Assembly: GCA_905202255.1 (NCBI GenBank)
Contig: CAJKRH010000011.1
Location: 1 to 45,967 of the forward strand
Direction of reading: 5' to 3'
From: an uncultured Ruminococcus sp.
GTDB taxonomy: Bacteria; Bacillota; Clostridia; Oscillospirales; CAG-272
DNA: 45,967 nt
The stretch's first letter is position 1, and each line of letters opens with the position of its first letter. Below are positions 1-9,100 of this stretch, one piece after another. A program made the translations under genes and the position numbers. The notes under the pieces are model-generated. The model was not told the DNA's origin and ran no database searches. It saw only the letters and a program-made list of their open reading frames with translations.

Positions 1-440
1 CGTCGCCGTACAACCGTACGGCAGAGACGGATTTCGGCGAGAGAAAAAGTGAATACGGTAAAACGCAGGAAATCCGCGAGCGGATTTCCTGCCTTCCTTA
101 AAATTGATATTAGTGAAAGTTTTAGCTTTCATAAATGTCTTTATCCGATAAAAACATTTCCCTTTCACTTTTTCGGTCTGCGCTTTTTTGGGCAGCCAAG
201 TGGGTAGCTCAAAAAAGATGCAGAATCGTCGAATATCCGTTTCGTCGCCGTACAACCGTACGGCAGAGACGGATTTCGGCGAGAGAAAAAGTGAAATTTA
301 ATAAAATCAAAGGGAAGCCTTTCGGCTTCCCTTCCTTAATTTTGAGTTGATATTACTAAAAAGTTTAAACCTTAATAAATCTCTTTATCCAATGAAAATA
401 TAATCATTTTCACTTTTTCGATCTGCACTTTTTTAGCAAT
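1..440. repeat. Tandem intergenic repeat, two copies, hairpin-bearing
   Basis: This 446-base stretch before proS holds no convincing gene. Bases 1-53 and 243-295 are identical, giving a period of 242; copy 1 is cut by the window edge. After the identical block each copy has a hairpin at the same place but with a different stem (66-91 and 310-333), then a related AT-rich tail ending in TTCACTTTTTCG and TCTGC. AAAAAGTGAA at the start of each unit and TTCACTTTTT near its end form an inverted repeat. Copy 1 also has a hairpin at 183-217 (CTTTTTTGGGC against GCTCAAAAAAG). Whether this is a dispersed genomic repeat cannot be told from one window. Confidence 0.75.
310..333 (-). terminator. Probable proS terminator hairpin
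   Basis: A 10-bp perfect stem (AAGGGAAGCC / GGCTTCCCTT) with a four-base loop, which reads GAAA on the minus strand. It is followed on the minus strand by the T-rich TGATTTTATT. It lies about 115 bases past the proS stop. The hairpin at 66-91 in the neighbouring repeat copy (11-bp stem, then CGTTTTACC on the minus strand) could be a second, backup terminator. Confidence 0.55.
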
Positions 441-446
441 CCATTT

Positions 447-1880
447 TTAATATGCCTTTGCCCAGAGAACCATCTTCTCCGCTTTCTTGCCGCAACAAAC
501 GCAGGTATCGGAGATATGCTCCTGCTCAAGCGGAATGCAACGCGAGCCTGCGCCTGTCATTTCCTTTACCTTATCCTCGCAAGCCTCATCGCCACACCAC
601 ATAGCACGGATAAAACCGTCGCCGTTTTTGAGTGCTTCGTTTATCTCGTCGATGGTCTTACAGTCGAATGTACGGCGCTGACGGTTTGCCAGAGCCTTTT
701 CATACATACCGACGCGAACCTTTTCGAGCATTTCTTCTACTGTTTTTGCGATATTTTCGAGCGGCACCGTGACCTTTTCGAGGTTGTGACGCATCATAAT
801 TACGCACTGACCCGCTTCGATATCACGCGGACCAATCTCTATTCTGAGCGGAACACCCTTCATTTCATATTCGGCAAATTTCCAGCCGGGGCTCTGATCG
901 CTTGAATCCAGCTTCACTCTGAAGCCCTTGAGTGCTTCCTTAAGCTCCTCTGCCTTCTCGACAACGCCGGGCTTGTGAGCCGCCACGGGGATAATAACAA
1001 CCTGAATAGGCGCTACGGCAGGCGGAAGAACAAGACCGTTGTCATCGCCGTGCGTCATGATAATTCCGCCTATCATGCGGGTCGTCGTGCCCCATGATGT
1101 CTGGAAAGGATATTCGAGTTTATTTTCCTTGGAGAGATATCTGATATTGAAAGCACGGGCAAAACCGTCGCCGAAGAAATGCGATGTGCCTGCCTGAAGT
1201 GCCTTACCGTCATGCATGAGAGCCTCGATGGCATATGTATCCTCAGCGCCCGCAAATTTATCGCTTGGGGTCTTTTTACCCTTGATAACAGGGATGGCGA
1301 GGTCATGCTCATGGAAATCGGCATAAACGCCGAGCATGCGCTCTGTCTCTTCTATTGCCTCCTCGGCTGTGGCATGCATCGTATGTCCCTCCTGCCAGAG
1401 AAATTCTCTCGTGCGCAGGAAAGGACGGGTTGTTTTCTCCCAACGGACAACACTGCACCATTGATTATAAAGCTTCGGCAGGTCGCGGTAGGATTTGATT
1501 ATATTTGCATAATGATCGCAGAAAAGCACCTCAGATGTGGGGCGCACGCAAAGCTTCTCGGGAAGCGCGTCCGAACCGCCGTGAGTCACCCATGCGACCT
1601 CGGGAGCAAAGCCCTCTACATGTTCTTTCTCTTTATTGAGCAGGCTCTCGGGGATAAACATCGGCATATAGACATTTTCATGCCCCAGCTCCTTGAATTT
1701 AGAATCGAGTATCTTCTGTATATTTTCCCATATAGCATAGCCATAAGGTCGGATTATCATGCATCCCTTCACGCCCGAATAGTCAACAAGGTCGGCTTTG
1801 AGGCATATATCGGTATACCACTTTGCAAAATCAACATCCATGGATGTTATCTGCTCGACCATTTTTTTGTCGTTTGCCAT
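447..1880 (-). CDS. proS: Proline-tRNA ligase (archaeal/eukaryotic-like type)
   Basis: Cytosolic class II aminoacyl-tRNA synthetase that charges tRNA-Pro with proline using ATP. The 477-residue protein has the compact form without the bacterial INS editing insertion. Class II core motifs are visible around residues 113-170 (TSEVLF, VVRWEKTTRPFLRTREFLWQEGH). The C-terminal domain has four cysteines (C432, C437, C464 and C465 regions by eye) suited to zinc and ends in a tyrosine, as is usual for this type. The start is supported by an AGGAG about 8 bases upstream. It is the last gene of a minus-strand cluster after radA, with a 94-base gap. No T-box leader was seen in that gap. The identification is firm; exact cysteine numbering is approximate. 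Confidence 0.95.
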   Translation of the reverse strand: MANDKKMVEQITSMDVDFAKWYTDICLKADLVDYSGVKGCMIIRPYGYAIWENIQKILDSKFKELGHENVYMPMFIPESLLNKEKEHVEGFAPEVAWVTHGGSDALPEKLCVRPTSEVLFCDHYANIIKSYRDLPKLYNQWCSVVRWEKTTRPFLRTREFLWQEGHTMHATAEEAIEETERMLGVYADFHEHDLAIPVIKGKKTPSDKFAGAEDTYAIEALMHDGKALQAGTSHFFGDGFARAFNIRYLSKENKLEYPFQTSWGTTTRMIGGIIMTHGDDNGLVLPPAVAPIQVVIIPVAAHKPGVVEKAEELKEALKGFRVKLDSSDQSPGWKFAEYEMKGVPLRIEIGPRDIEAGQCVIMMRHNLEKVTVPLENIAKTVEEMLEKVRVGMYEKALANRQRRTFDCKTIDEINEALKNGDGFIRAMWCGDEACEDKVKEMTGAGSRCIPLEQEHISDTCVCCGKKAEKMVLWAKAY

Positions 1881-1974
1881 ATTTTACACTCCTATAATTT
1901 TTAGTCTATAGAATATATTATCATTTCAATGAAAAAAAGTCAATCGGATTTTGATAAATAACGCGATATTTTTC

Positions 1975-3372
1975 TTATTCCGAAGCCTTTTTCGGTGCAA
2001 GAACGGAAAGAATATCGAAAATACTGCGCACAGGGACAATTTTTACACCATCGGGTGCCTTTATCGCCGATGCGCCGCGCGCAGGCGCGTATATCCTGCG
2101 GAAGCCGAGCCTTGCCGCCTCGCGGACGCGCCATTCGAGCCTTGATACGGCGCGGCACTCGCCCGAAAGTCCGAGCTCGCCTATGCAAAGCACATCATCC
2201 GGCACGGGAACATCGCGTATGCACGAAATGAGAGCGAGCGCGACGCCGAGGTCGGATGCCGTCTCCTCTATATGAAGTCCGCCTATTACATTGAGATAGA
2301 CATCGAGCGAGGAAAAGCGAAGTCCGAGCCGCTTTTCGAGAATGGCGAGAATAAGCGCCATTCTGTTATAATCCATGCCTGCCGACATGCGACGCGGCGA
2401 CGGATAGACAGTCGCCGTAGTCAACGCCTGAATCTCGGCGATGATGGGACGCGTGCCCTCGATAACGCATACGGCACAGTTGCCCGAAACGCCTGCGGGT
2501 CTGTCCGCAAGCAAAGCCTCGGAGGGATTTTCAACCTCGCGCAGTCCCGCATCCGTCATCTCGAAAACGCCTATCTCGTTTGTCGAGCCGAAACGGTTTT
2601 TCACGGCGCGTATCACGCGGAAGCTCTGACGCGGCTCGCCCTCGAAATAGAGCACGGTATCCACCATATGCTCGAGCGTTTTCGGTCCCGCTATGCTTCC
2701 CTCTTTATTGACATGACCGGCGAGGATTATGCTTGTGCCGTCGGATTTTGCCTTGTTTATGAAAATCGAGGCGCTCTCTCTTATCTGCGTCACACTGCCG
2801 GGGACAGAGGCGCTCTCGTTATGATACATGGTCTGGATAGAGTCGATTATCATCACATCGGGCTTCAGCCTCTCGCAATGCGAGATAATCTTTGCCGCAT
2901 CGGATTCGGCGAGGACATAGATATTATCGCTCTTTATCCCGAGGCGCTTTGCACGCATGGAAATCTGCCCGACGGATTCCTCGCCCGAAACATAAAGCAC
3001 GCGCTTGCTCTCGGCAATACTGCGGCATATCTGAAGAAGCAGTGTCGATTTGCCTATGCCGGGCTCGCCCGAGAGGAGCGAGACGGAGCCTGTGACTATG
3101 CCGCCGCCGAGCACGCGGTCAAATTCGCCCATGCCGCTCTTTGTGCGCATATATTCGGGGAGGACAAGCGCATCAAGCTTTTCCGGTGCGGAATCTCCGC
3201 TGCCCGAGAGCATCAGGCGCTTTGCCGTTTTCTTCTCCGAGCCTGCCGCAGGAGCTTCCTCATATGTCTCCTCGACGAATGTATTCCATGCGCCGCAGGA
3301 TGGACATCTGCCCATCCATTTCGCGCTCTGATAGTCGCATTCACTGCAGACATAAACCGTTTTCTTCTTCAT
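1975..3372 (-). CDS. radA: DNA repair protein RadA/Sms
   Basis: RecA-like ATPase that helps process recombination intermediates and branch migration. The 465 residues show the family layout: N-terminal C4 zinc finger (C9, C12, C23, C26), Walker A GEPGIGKST at 102-110, the RadA signature KNRFGSTNEIG near 255-265, and a C-terminal Lon-protease-like domain (GGLHIEETASDLGVALAL region). The length matches the family. The start ATG has AGAGG about 9 bases upstream. It sits 26 bases after the cwlD-like gene on the same strand, so co-transcription is likely. Confidence 0.96.
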   Translation of the reverse strand: MKKKTVYVCSECDYQSAKWMGRCPSCGAWNTFVEETYEEAPAAGSEKKTAKRLMLSGSGDSAPEKLDALVLPEYMRTKSGMGEFDRVLGGGIVTGSVSLLSGEPGIGKSTLLLQICRSIAESKRVLYVSGEESVGQISMRAKRLGIKSDNIYVLAESDAAKIISHCERLKPDVMIIDSIQTMYHNESASVPGSVTQIRESASIFINKAKSDGTSIILAGHVNKEGSIAGPKTLEHMVDTVLYFEGEPRQSFRVIRAVKNRFGSTNEIGVFEMTDAGLREVENPSEALLADRPAGVSGNCAVCVIEGTRPIIAEIQALTTATVYPSPRRMSAGMDYNRMALILAILEKRLGLRFSSLDVYLNVIGGLHIEETASDLGVALALISCIRDVPVPDDVLCIGELGLSGECRAVSRLEWRVREAARLGFRRIYAPARGASAIKAPDGVKIVPVRSIFDILSVLAPKKASE

Positions 3373-3398
3373 TGATTTTTACCTCTTATAAAAGTCTT

Positions 3399-4142
3399 TT
3401 ACTTTGAAATCGCATCGCACACCGCCGCATAAATAATGCAGGCGAGTTTATCCTGATACTCCGCTGTGCCGAGCAGAGCCGTTTCGGCTCGGTTTGAGAG
3501 GAAGCCGCACTCCACAAGCACCGCGGGAATCTCGAGATTATCAAGCACATAGATAGATGAATCGGCAGGCTTTATCTTCCGCTTGTTTTCGCTCTGGAGA
3601 AAATCCGCCGTCTTATTCTGTATACTCTCGGCTATATCGCGCGAAGCTTCGTTTGCCCGAGAATAATAAACCTGAAGCCCGCGGTATTTTTCCACGGGGA
3701 ATTTGTTCATATGTATGCTCACGAAAACGGCGTTTTCGTAGCTCCCGGCAATCTCCACGCGGCGCACAAGGTCGTCGCGCTTCTTATGATTGCTCCCCTC
3801 GGAGCAGAGCATTCTGTCATCGCTGCGCGTCATCACGACATCGGCATCCGCAAGGCGGAAAAGCTCACAGAGCCTTGACGCAACGGCAAGGTTCAAATCC
3901 TTTTCGAGCACGCCCGAGTCGGAAACCGCACCGCCGTCCATACCGCCGTGCCCCGCGTCTATAACTATCGTTATGCGCTTTTCATTTGCCGCCGCAGGCT
4001 CTGCCGCCGCCTGCAGAAAAGCGGCGAAAAAAGAATCCTTCCCTCCGGAAAGCGCGCTCCCCGCAAGAAGCCCCGCGAGAACAAGTATCACCGAAAAAAG
4101 GCAGAATTTCGCCGCCGTAAATGCCCCTCTGCATTTTGCCAT
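3399..4142 (-). CDS. cwlD: N-acetylmuramoyl-L-alanine amidase, CwlD-like (Amidase_3)
   Basis: Zinc amidase that cuts the bond between N-acetylmuramic acid and L-Ala in peptidoglycan. The 247-residue protein starts with a membrane or signal segment (about residues 11-32), so it acts outside the membrane. Amidase_3 motifs are clear: IDAGHGGMDGG (zinc His65), the zinc Glu of VLEKDLNL (E80), SIHMNKF (second His) and LVECGFLSN with the catalytic Glu. Size and single-domain form fit CwlD, which in spore-formers makes the muramic-lactam of the cortex. A role in spores is an inference from the family. Upstream GGGAG supports the start. Confidence 0.85.
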   Translation of the reverse strand: MAKCRGAFTAAKFCLFSVILVLAGLLAGSALSGGKDSFFAAFLQAAAEPAAANEKRITIVIDAGHGGMDGGAVSDSGVLEKDLNLAVASRLCELFRLADADVVMTRSDDRMLCSEGSNHKKRDDLVRRVEIAGSYENAVFVSIHMNKFPVEKYRGLQVYYSRANEASRDIAESIQNKTADFLQSENKRKIKPADSSIYVLDNLEIPAVLVECGFLSNRAETALLGTAEYQDKLACIIYAAVCDAISK

Positions 4143-4216
4143 AATATATCATCTCCCAAAATATCTCTTATGGAAATGTATATTCGGAGAGATGAAAAAG
4201 TATGAGTTTTTATCAG

Positions 4217-4243
4217 TTCCGCCCTGCCTTTCGGCAGAGCGGA
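4217..4243 (-). terminator. Weak terminator-like hairpin
   Basis: Imperfect inverted repeat TTCCGCcCTGCC / GGCAGaGCGGAA just after the stop of the membrane protein gene. The run after it on the minus strand (CTGATAAAAACTC) is poor in T, so termination is uncertain. Confidence 0.35.
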
Positions 4244-4248
4244 AAATA

Positions 4249-4800
4249 TCATTTTTTGGCAGGCTTGAAAAGCTTCCACTGACGAAGCCCGATGAGATAT
4301 GAAAGCTCGGCAAAAACTGCGGGCACAAAAGGCACGATGAGGAAATAATACACGAAACCACTGTCGAAAGCACCGTTTTTAATGCCCATGAACATGCCCT
4401 CCCAGAGCGCGGTGATAAAGCCCACCGTTATGGAAGCTCTGCTCAGTCCCATGGAATACTCGCGATAATACCACAGGATAACATACGAAACGCAGAGAAG
4501 AATATCGGGTATCGCCGCGATAAGCCCGAGCGCAAAACCCTTGAGCGGCGTCTTGCGACGCTTGCCTGCGGCTGTATCTATGCTGTCCTTGGCGCCGACA
4601 TCCCACATCTGGATATGGATGAGATATGCATAGAAAATCACTGCGCATACACCGAGCGCAAGGCAGAAGAATTTGCCCGTCGGATTTTCGGTGCTGAACG
4701 GCATATACACCATTATGCCGAAAATAGCCATACAGAGATGCGTCACTATCAGCTTGACTATGATATATCCGTTATTGCGAAAGAAGTTCTTTATCTTCAT
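4249..4800 (-). CDS. Small multi-pass membrane protein, unknown function
   Basis: No family is recognised. The 183-residue protein has about four hydrophobic segments (YIIVKLIVTHLCMAIFGIMV, FFCLALGVCAVIFYAYLIHI, GLIAAIPDILLCVSYVILWY, FVYYFLIVPFVPAVFAELSY), short charged loops and a lysine-rich end (KLFKPAKK). I chose the ATG at 4800 over a longer in-frame start at 4884: AGAGG lies about 8 bases upstream of it, and the 28 extra residues of the longer form are basic, low-quality sequence that would overlap the promoter. It has its own promoter and is divergent from the Xer recombinase gene. The gap to the cwlD-like gene is 106 bases. Confidence 0.75.
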   Translation of the reverse strand: MKIKNFFRNNGYIIVKLIVTHLCMAIFGIMVYMPFSTENPTGKFFCLALGVCAVIFYAYLIHIQMWDVGAKDSIDTAAGKRRKTPLKGFALGLIAAIPDILLCVSYVILWYYREYSMGLSRASITVGFITALWEGMFMGIKNGAFDSGFVYYFLIVPFVPAVFAELSYLIGLRQWKLFKPAKK

Positions 4801-4855
4801 AAAACAATCCTCTTTTTCATTTTGAGCGAAAAGAATCGACCGATGCTTTTTCTTT

Positions 4856-4884
4856 AGTATACAACATTTTCGCCCATTCTTCAA
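4856..4884 (-). promoter_or_regulatory. Sigma-A type promoter for the small membrane protein
   Basis: On the minus strand TTGAAG (4879-4884), a 17-base spacer and TATACT (4856-4861), 56 bases before the chosen ATG at 4800. The -35 box is weak and the -10 box is good. Confidence 0.55.
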
Positions 4885-4921
4885 TACAAGGGAGAAAAAA
4901 TAATTTTATATCCCGAAAAAG

Positions 4922-4950
4922 TTTACATTTTCGCAAAAATATGATATACT
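4922..4950 (+). promoter_or_regulatory. Sigma-A promoter for the Xer recombinase
   Basis: TTTACA (4922-4927), a 17-base spacer and TATACT (4945-4950), about 40 bases before the xer start. It is back to back with the membrane protein promoter. Confidence 0.7.
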
Positions 4951-4992
4951 TGATTTGTAAAATGCCGCTGCAGGTCAGGAGGAGAGCCGTAT

Positions 4993-6060
4993 ATGGATGA
5001 TAATTTTGCCCGCGCCGATGACAAAAGTCCCGTTATCGAGCGGTTTCTGCGATACAAGCGCGTAATACAGGGACGAAGCAAAAAGACCGTTGACGAATAC
5101 GGGCTTGATCTGCGCACATTCTTCCGCTATCTCATCTCGGCAAGGGAGGGGAGCATTCCGGAAGAAGAGGAATTTGAAAAGATATCCATCGCCTGCGTGG
5201 ACGATGAATTTGTCCGCAGTATCACCACGCTTGAGATACTGGAATTTATGGCTTTCTGCGCAAACGAGCGCGGAAACAACGCCGCGGCGCGCTCGCGCAA
5301 GCTCTCGGCGATAAAATCTTTTTTCAAATATCTCACCGTCAGCGAAAAGCTTCTCCCGCAGAATCCCGCAAACGATATAGAATCGCCGAAAAAGAAAAAG
5401 TCGCTCCCGAAGTTTCTTTCGCTGGACGAAAGTCTTGCCCTGCTCCAGAGCGTGCTCGACGACCCGGAATCCAAGACAAAGGAACGCGACTACTGCATAC
5501 TCACGCTCTTTCTCAACTGCGGCATGCGTCTCTCCGAGCTTGTCGGCATAAATCTTTCCGATGTGGACAGGGAGCTCCGTTCTCTGCGCGTAGTCGGAAA
5601 GGGTAATAAGGAGCGCATAGTATATCTCAACGATGCCTGCCGCGACGCGATGAAAAATTATCTGCGCGTCCGCGGAAAGGATGTCGAGATAAAGGATAAA
5701 AACGCCTTTTTCTTAAGCAGTCGCCATCAGCGCATAAGCGTAAAAACCGTGCAATGGATGGCATATAAATATTTCTCCGCGGCAGGGCTGGACTACAAGC
5801 AGTATTCCGTTCATAAACTGCGCCACACGGCGGCGACGCTCATGTATCAGGAGGGCGGCGTCGATGTGCTGACTCTGAAAGAAATACTCGGGCATGAACA
5901 GCTCAATACCACGCAGATATACACCCATGCAAGCAATAAGCTCATGGAGGATGCCATGCAGCACAATCCGCTCGCAGAGGTAAAGGCAAAGCCCTCGCGA
6001 AAAGCCCCTGAAAAAGACGATTCCGAGGAATCGGATGAATCCGATGAATCCGAAGAATAA
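4993..6060 (+). CDS. Tyrosine recombinase, XerC/XerD family
   Basis: Site-specific recombinase, probably for chromosome dimer resolution. The 355-residue protein has an N-terminal SAM-like core-binding domain (about 10-130) and a C-terminal catalytic domain. The catalytic set is complete: R179 (NCGMRLSE), K203 (VVGKGNKER), H274 and R277 (HKLRH), H301 (LGHEQ) and Y310. An odd feature is a C-terminal tail after about residue 325 rich in Lys, then Asp, Glu and Ser (EESDESDESEE), which normal Xer proteins of about 300 residues lack. AGGAGG at 4978-4983 supports the start. No integrase-type neighbours such as an excisionase or phage genes are present, so a housekeeping role is likelier than a mobile element role. 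XerC versus XerD cannot be decided here. Confidence 0.9.
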   Translation: MDDNFARADDKSPVIERFLRYKRVIQGRSKKTVDEYGLDLRTFFRYLISAREGSIPEEEEFEKISIACVDDEFVRSITTLEILEFMAFCANERGNNAAARSRKLSAIKSFFKYLTVSEKLLPQNPANDIESPKKKKSLPKFLSLDESLALLQSVLDDPESKTKERDYCILTLFLNCGMRLSELVGINLSDVDRELRSLRVVGKGNKERIVYLNDACRDAMKNYLRVRGKDVEIKDKNAFFLSSRHQRISVKTVQWMAYKYFSAAGLDYKQYSVHKLRHTAATLMYQEGGVDVLTLKEILGHEQLNTTQIYTHASNKLMEDAMQHNPLAEVKAKPSRKAPEKDDSEESDESDESEE

Positions 6061-6070
6061 AGCAAAAATC

Positions 6071-6102
6071 TGTCCGTCATGCGAAAACACGCATGACGGA
6101 CA
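6071..6102 (+). terminator. Bidirectional terminator between xer and the glucan synthase gene
   Basis: Perfect 13-bp stem TGTCCGTCATGCG / CGCATGACGGACA with a six-base loop. It is followed by AATTTTTC on the plus strand and GATTTTTGC on the minus strand, so it can end both converging genes. Confidence 0.9.
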
Positions 6103-6108
6103 AATTTT

Positions 6109-9100
6109 TCATTCTGCCGCGGCTTTCCTTGCAACGCTGAACTTTACCTCGTGACTGCCGCCGTCGAAAGCGAAGCGAAAGGCAAAAATATCATCGGTAT
6201 ATATCCGCTCGCCATCGAGCACTATCATATCCCTTTCACCCAAACGCACCTCTATGCCGTATGCCGTTTTTCCGATGTTCACCGCGAGCGAAAAGGCATC
6301 GAAATATTCCGAGAGGCACGGGCGGAGTGTGAAATACGCCCCTCTCATGCGGAAGCCGCAGAGATATTTTATTATCGCCGTGCGGTACCACCCTGCCGCG
6401 CCCGTATACCAACTCCAGCCGCCCCTGCCCATATGGTCGGGATTTGCATAGACATCGCCCGCCATGACATAGGGCTCTATCCTGTATCTCTCGCGCAGGA
6501 AGCCGTCGCGGGCGCGGAGCGTCGGATTTATCTCGAAAAGCACGCGTGCGCCGGCGGCATATTCGCCCGCGGCAAGAAGCCCGAGCGCCGCCCAGACTGC
6601 GGCATGGGTATACTGACCGCCGTTTTCACGCAGTCCCGCAAGGTAGCCCTTGATATACCCGGGCGAATTTCTTCCCGAGACAAAAGGCGGAGAGAGCAGG
6701 CGCCATAGCTTATATCGCTCGCTGTAGAGCAGGTCATACGAGGTTTTTGCCGCCGCACTCACGCGGCGTCGCTCCTCCTCATCGCCACCGAGAAAATACA
6801 TGTCAAAGGCGGCAAAAGCCTGCGAGAGCGCGTCTGTTTTGCATTCGTCGCAGTCGCGTGAGCCGAGTTTGTCGCCGTTATCGTAGTAGGCGCGGAGAAA
6901 TCTGTCGCCCTCAAAGCAGTTTACCGCCGCCGCGTGAAGCATGCGGCTCTTTTCGCGCAGAAAAAGCGCCGTTTCATGCTCGCCCCTCATATCGCAGATA
7001 TCGGCAAAGCGGAAAAGCACTATCGCCGCAAACTGCGTAAGCCATACGCTCTCGCCCTTTCCCTGCGAGCCGACGGTATTCATGCCGTCGTTCCAGTCGC
7101 CGTCGCCTATTTTGGCAAGCCCATGCGCGCCGATGCCGTCAAGAAGCCGATAAACCGCCCGCAGGCAATGGCGATAGATATCCTCTCGCTCGTCGGATGG
7201 CGGCACTCTCTCATATCTTTCATGCTCCTCCGGCGAGAGCGGCACGGAAGAAAGATAACGCACGCTCACATCAAGTATCGCGCCGTCGCCTGTCGCCGTG
7301 ATATATTCGGAGACAGCATAAGGAAGCCAGAGCATATCATCGGAGCAACGCGTGCGTACTCCTTGATCAAGCAGAGAAAAATCGCGCACGCTATGCCACC
7401 AATGAAGCACATCGCCCTCGGAAAACTGGTGCGCCGCACAGCGGATTATCTGGTATTTCGCCTCATCTGGAGCCTCTGCCAGAAGCGAAAGCGTATCCTG
7501 AAGCTGATCGCGAAAGCCCCATGCGCCGCCCACCTGATAGAAGGCGGCTCGGGCATAGAGGCGGCTTGCCCTTATCTGATAGGGAATCCATTTGTTTACG
7601 CTCAGGTCAAAGAGCGCATCGCCGCTACCGAGCTTTATCTTGTCCCCCTCCTCATCATGTGCCATGCCGCGGCAAAGATAGCGGTGCGCTCCGTTTACCG
7701 AGAGGTAGAAAACGGCGCTTTCGCTATGGGAGAGAGCGAAGCGGACAGCCGCCGCCGCGATATCCTCCGTTCCGAGTGATAGCCGCTCGCCGCTGGCAAG
7801 TGCTATGCCGTCTGTATATGTCGCCGTGCCGATATGCCCGCCGACACCGACCGTGACAAAGAATCGCCCCGTGCCGTAGTCCGCAAGAGCCGAAAGCGAA
7901 ATCTCGCTTTCGCTCTTTTCATAGTGTATCATGCCCGTCGGTGCGCCCATATCGGGCGTCACGGCGTAATATGCCATGCAGTAAACGGGTTCGCCGTGCC
8001 GCGACTCAAGCGTAAGTTCAATTCTCTTGACGGGGAATCTGCCGCAGATGCCGACCTTAACCGTGTAGTCAATATATGAAAGGAGCGTGCCGTAATACTG
8101 CGCATCCGAGAAAGTGTAATTTACCTGCGAGGCGCAGGCGGCAAGGTCATAATCGGTATATTCGCCCGTATCGTGAGCCGAGGCGAATATGCGCAGGCAG
8201 AGCCGCTCGCCCCTGTCCTCACGCATATTGTCGGCGCTGTGCGGTGAGAGTCTGCGCAGTGCGGAATTTGAAAAATAAGTGAAACCGAGTGAATTTTCAC
8301 TCACCACCGTGCCGAAGGCTCTGCCCGCAAGCACATGGGTAAAAGGCGCGCCGCCGTGCGGCTTTATGAAAGTGTAGCCATCCTCATGAAAGACGCCCGT
8401 GCCGATACTCTCTACAGCTTTTATCTCCGGCTTCTGCGCCGTGGGATAGGGCTCGGTTTTCAGAGCGGACATCAGACTGCGCCCGAAATCGGGCGAAATC
8501 TCGATATTTCTCTGCTCCGACCTTGCATAAACCGCAGGCTCTATTCTGCAATCGAAATATACGCGGCAGATGCGCCGCATGAAATAGCGCATTTCCTCAG
8601 TCAGCAGGCTGTCGTTTATCGTGAAGATGCCGTTTTCCGAGCCGAGGAAGGCGCGGCAACCCAGCTCGCCTATCAGCTCGTTTATCCGCTTTTCGAGCGG
8701 TCTGTTGTAGAGGTCACGCTCGGCATGGAGAATAGCGAAATCATAGCGAACGCCGCGTATGCACATATATTTGAAAAGAAGCAGCAGTGTTTCCAGATTG
8801 TGCAGCTTCTCCTCGCTTGAGTCCCCGATATAGGCGATGACTATCGGCGAATCGCCCGATATGCCGAACCGCCAAAGCTCGCTCTGCTTTGCGGGATGCT
8901 TTTTCAGCCGCTCTATCGCCGCGCTCTGTCCCTCACTTCTGTATACCCGCGGCATGAAAATCCCCGCGAGGATATATTTTTCGAGTGCCGTCGCTTCCCT
9001 GCTGTTGCCCGCGGCAAAATGCTGAAGCCGCGCTATCTCGCGCATGCCTGCGTCCGCGCCGCGCTTTTCTTTTTCACAGGATGAAAGCTCAAAGAGCAGA

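Noticed and set aside
1..440. CRISPR array
   Set aside because: Only two copies with a 242-base period and no short spacers; no cas genes.
1881..1974. T-box leader before proS
   Set aside because: The 94-base gap is too short and lacks the conserved T-box sequence and a terminator hairpin.
2272..3375. Long plus-strand frame of 367 codons opposite radA
   Set aside because: It lies wholly antisense to the clear radA gene, has no protein-family features and no ribosome binding site; a codon-bias shadow.
4993..6060. Integrase of a mobile element
   Set aside because: No phage, plasmid or excisionase genes and no att-like repeats nearby; neighbours are housekeeping genes.
6934..7779. Plus-strand frame of 281 codons and many others opposite the glucan synthase gene
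   Set aside because: Antisense to a gene with full-length domain support; composition rich in Arg and His is typical of shadow frames.
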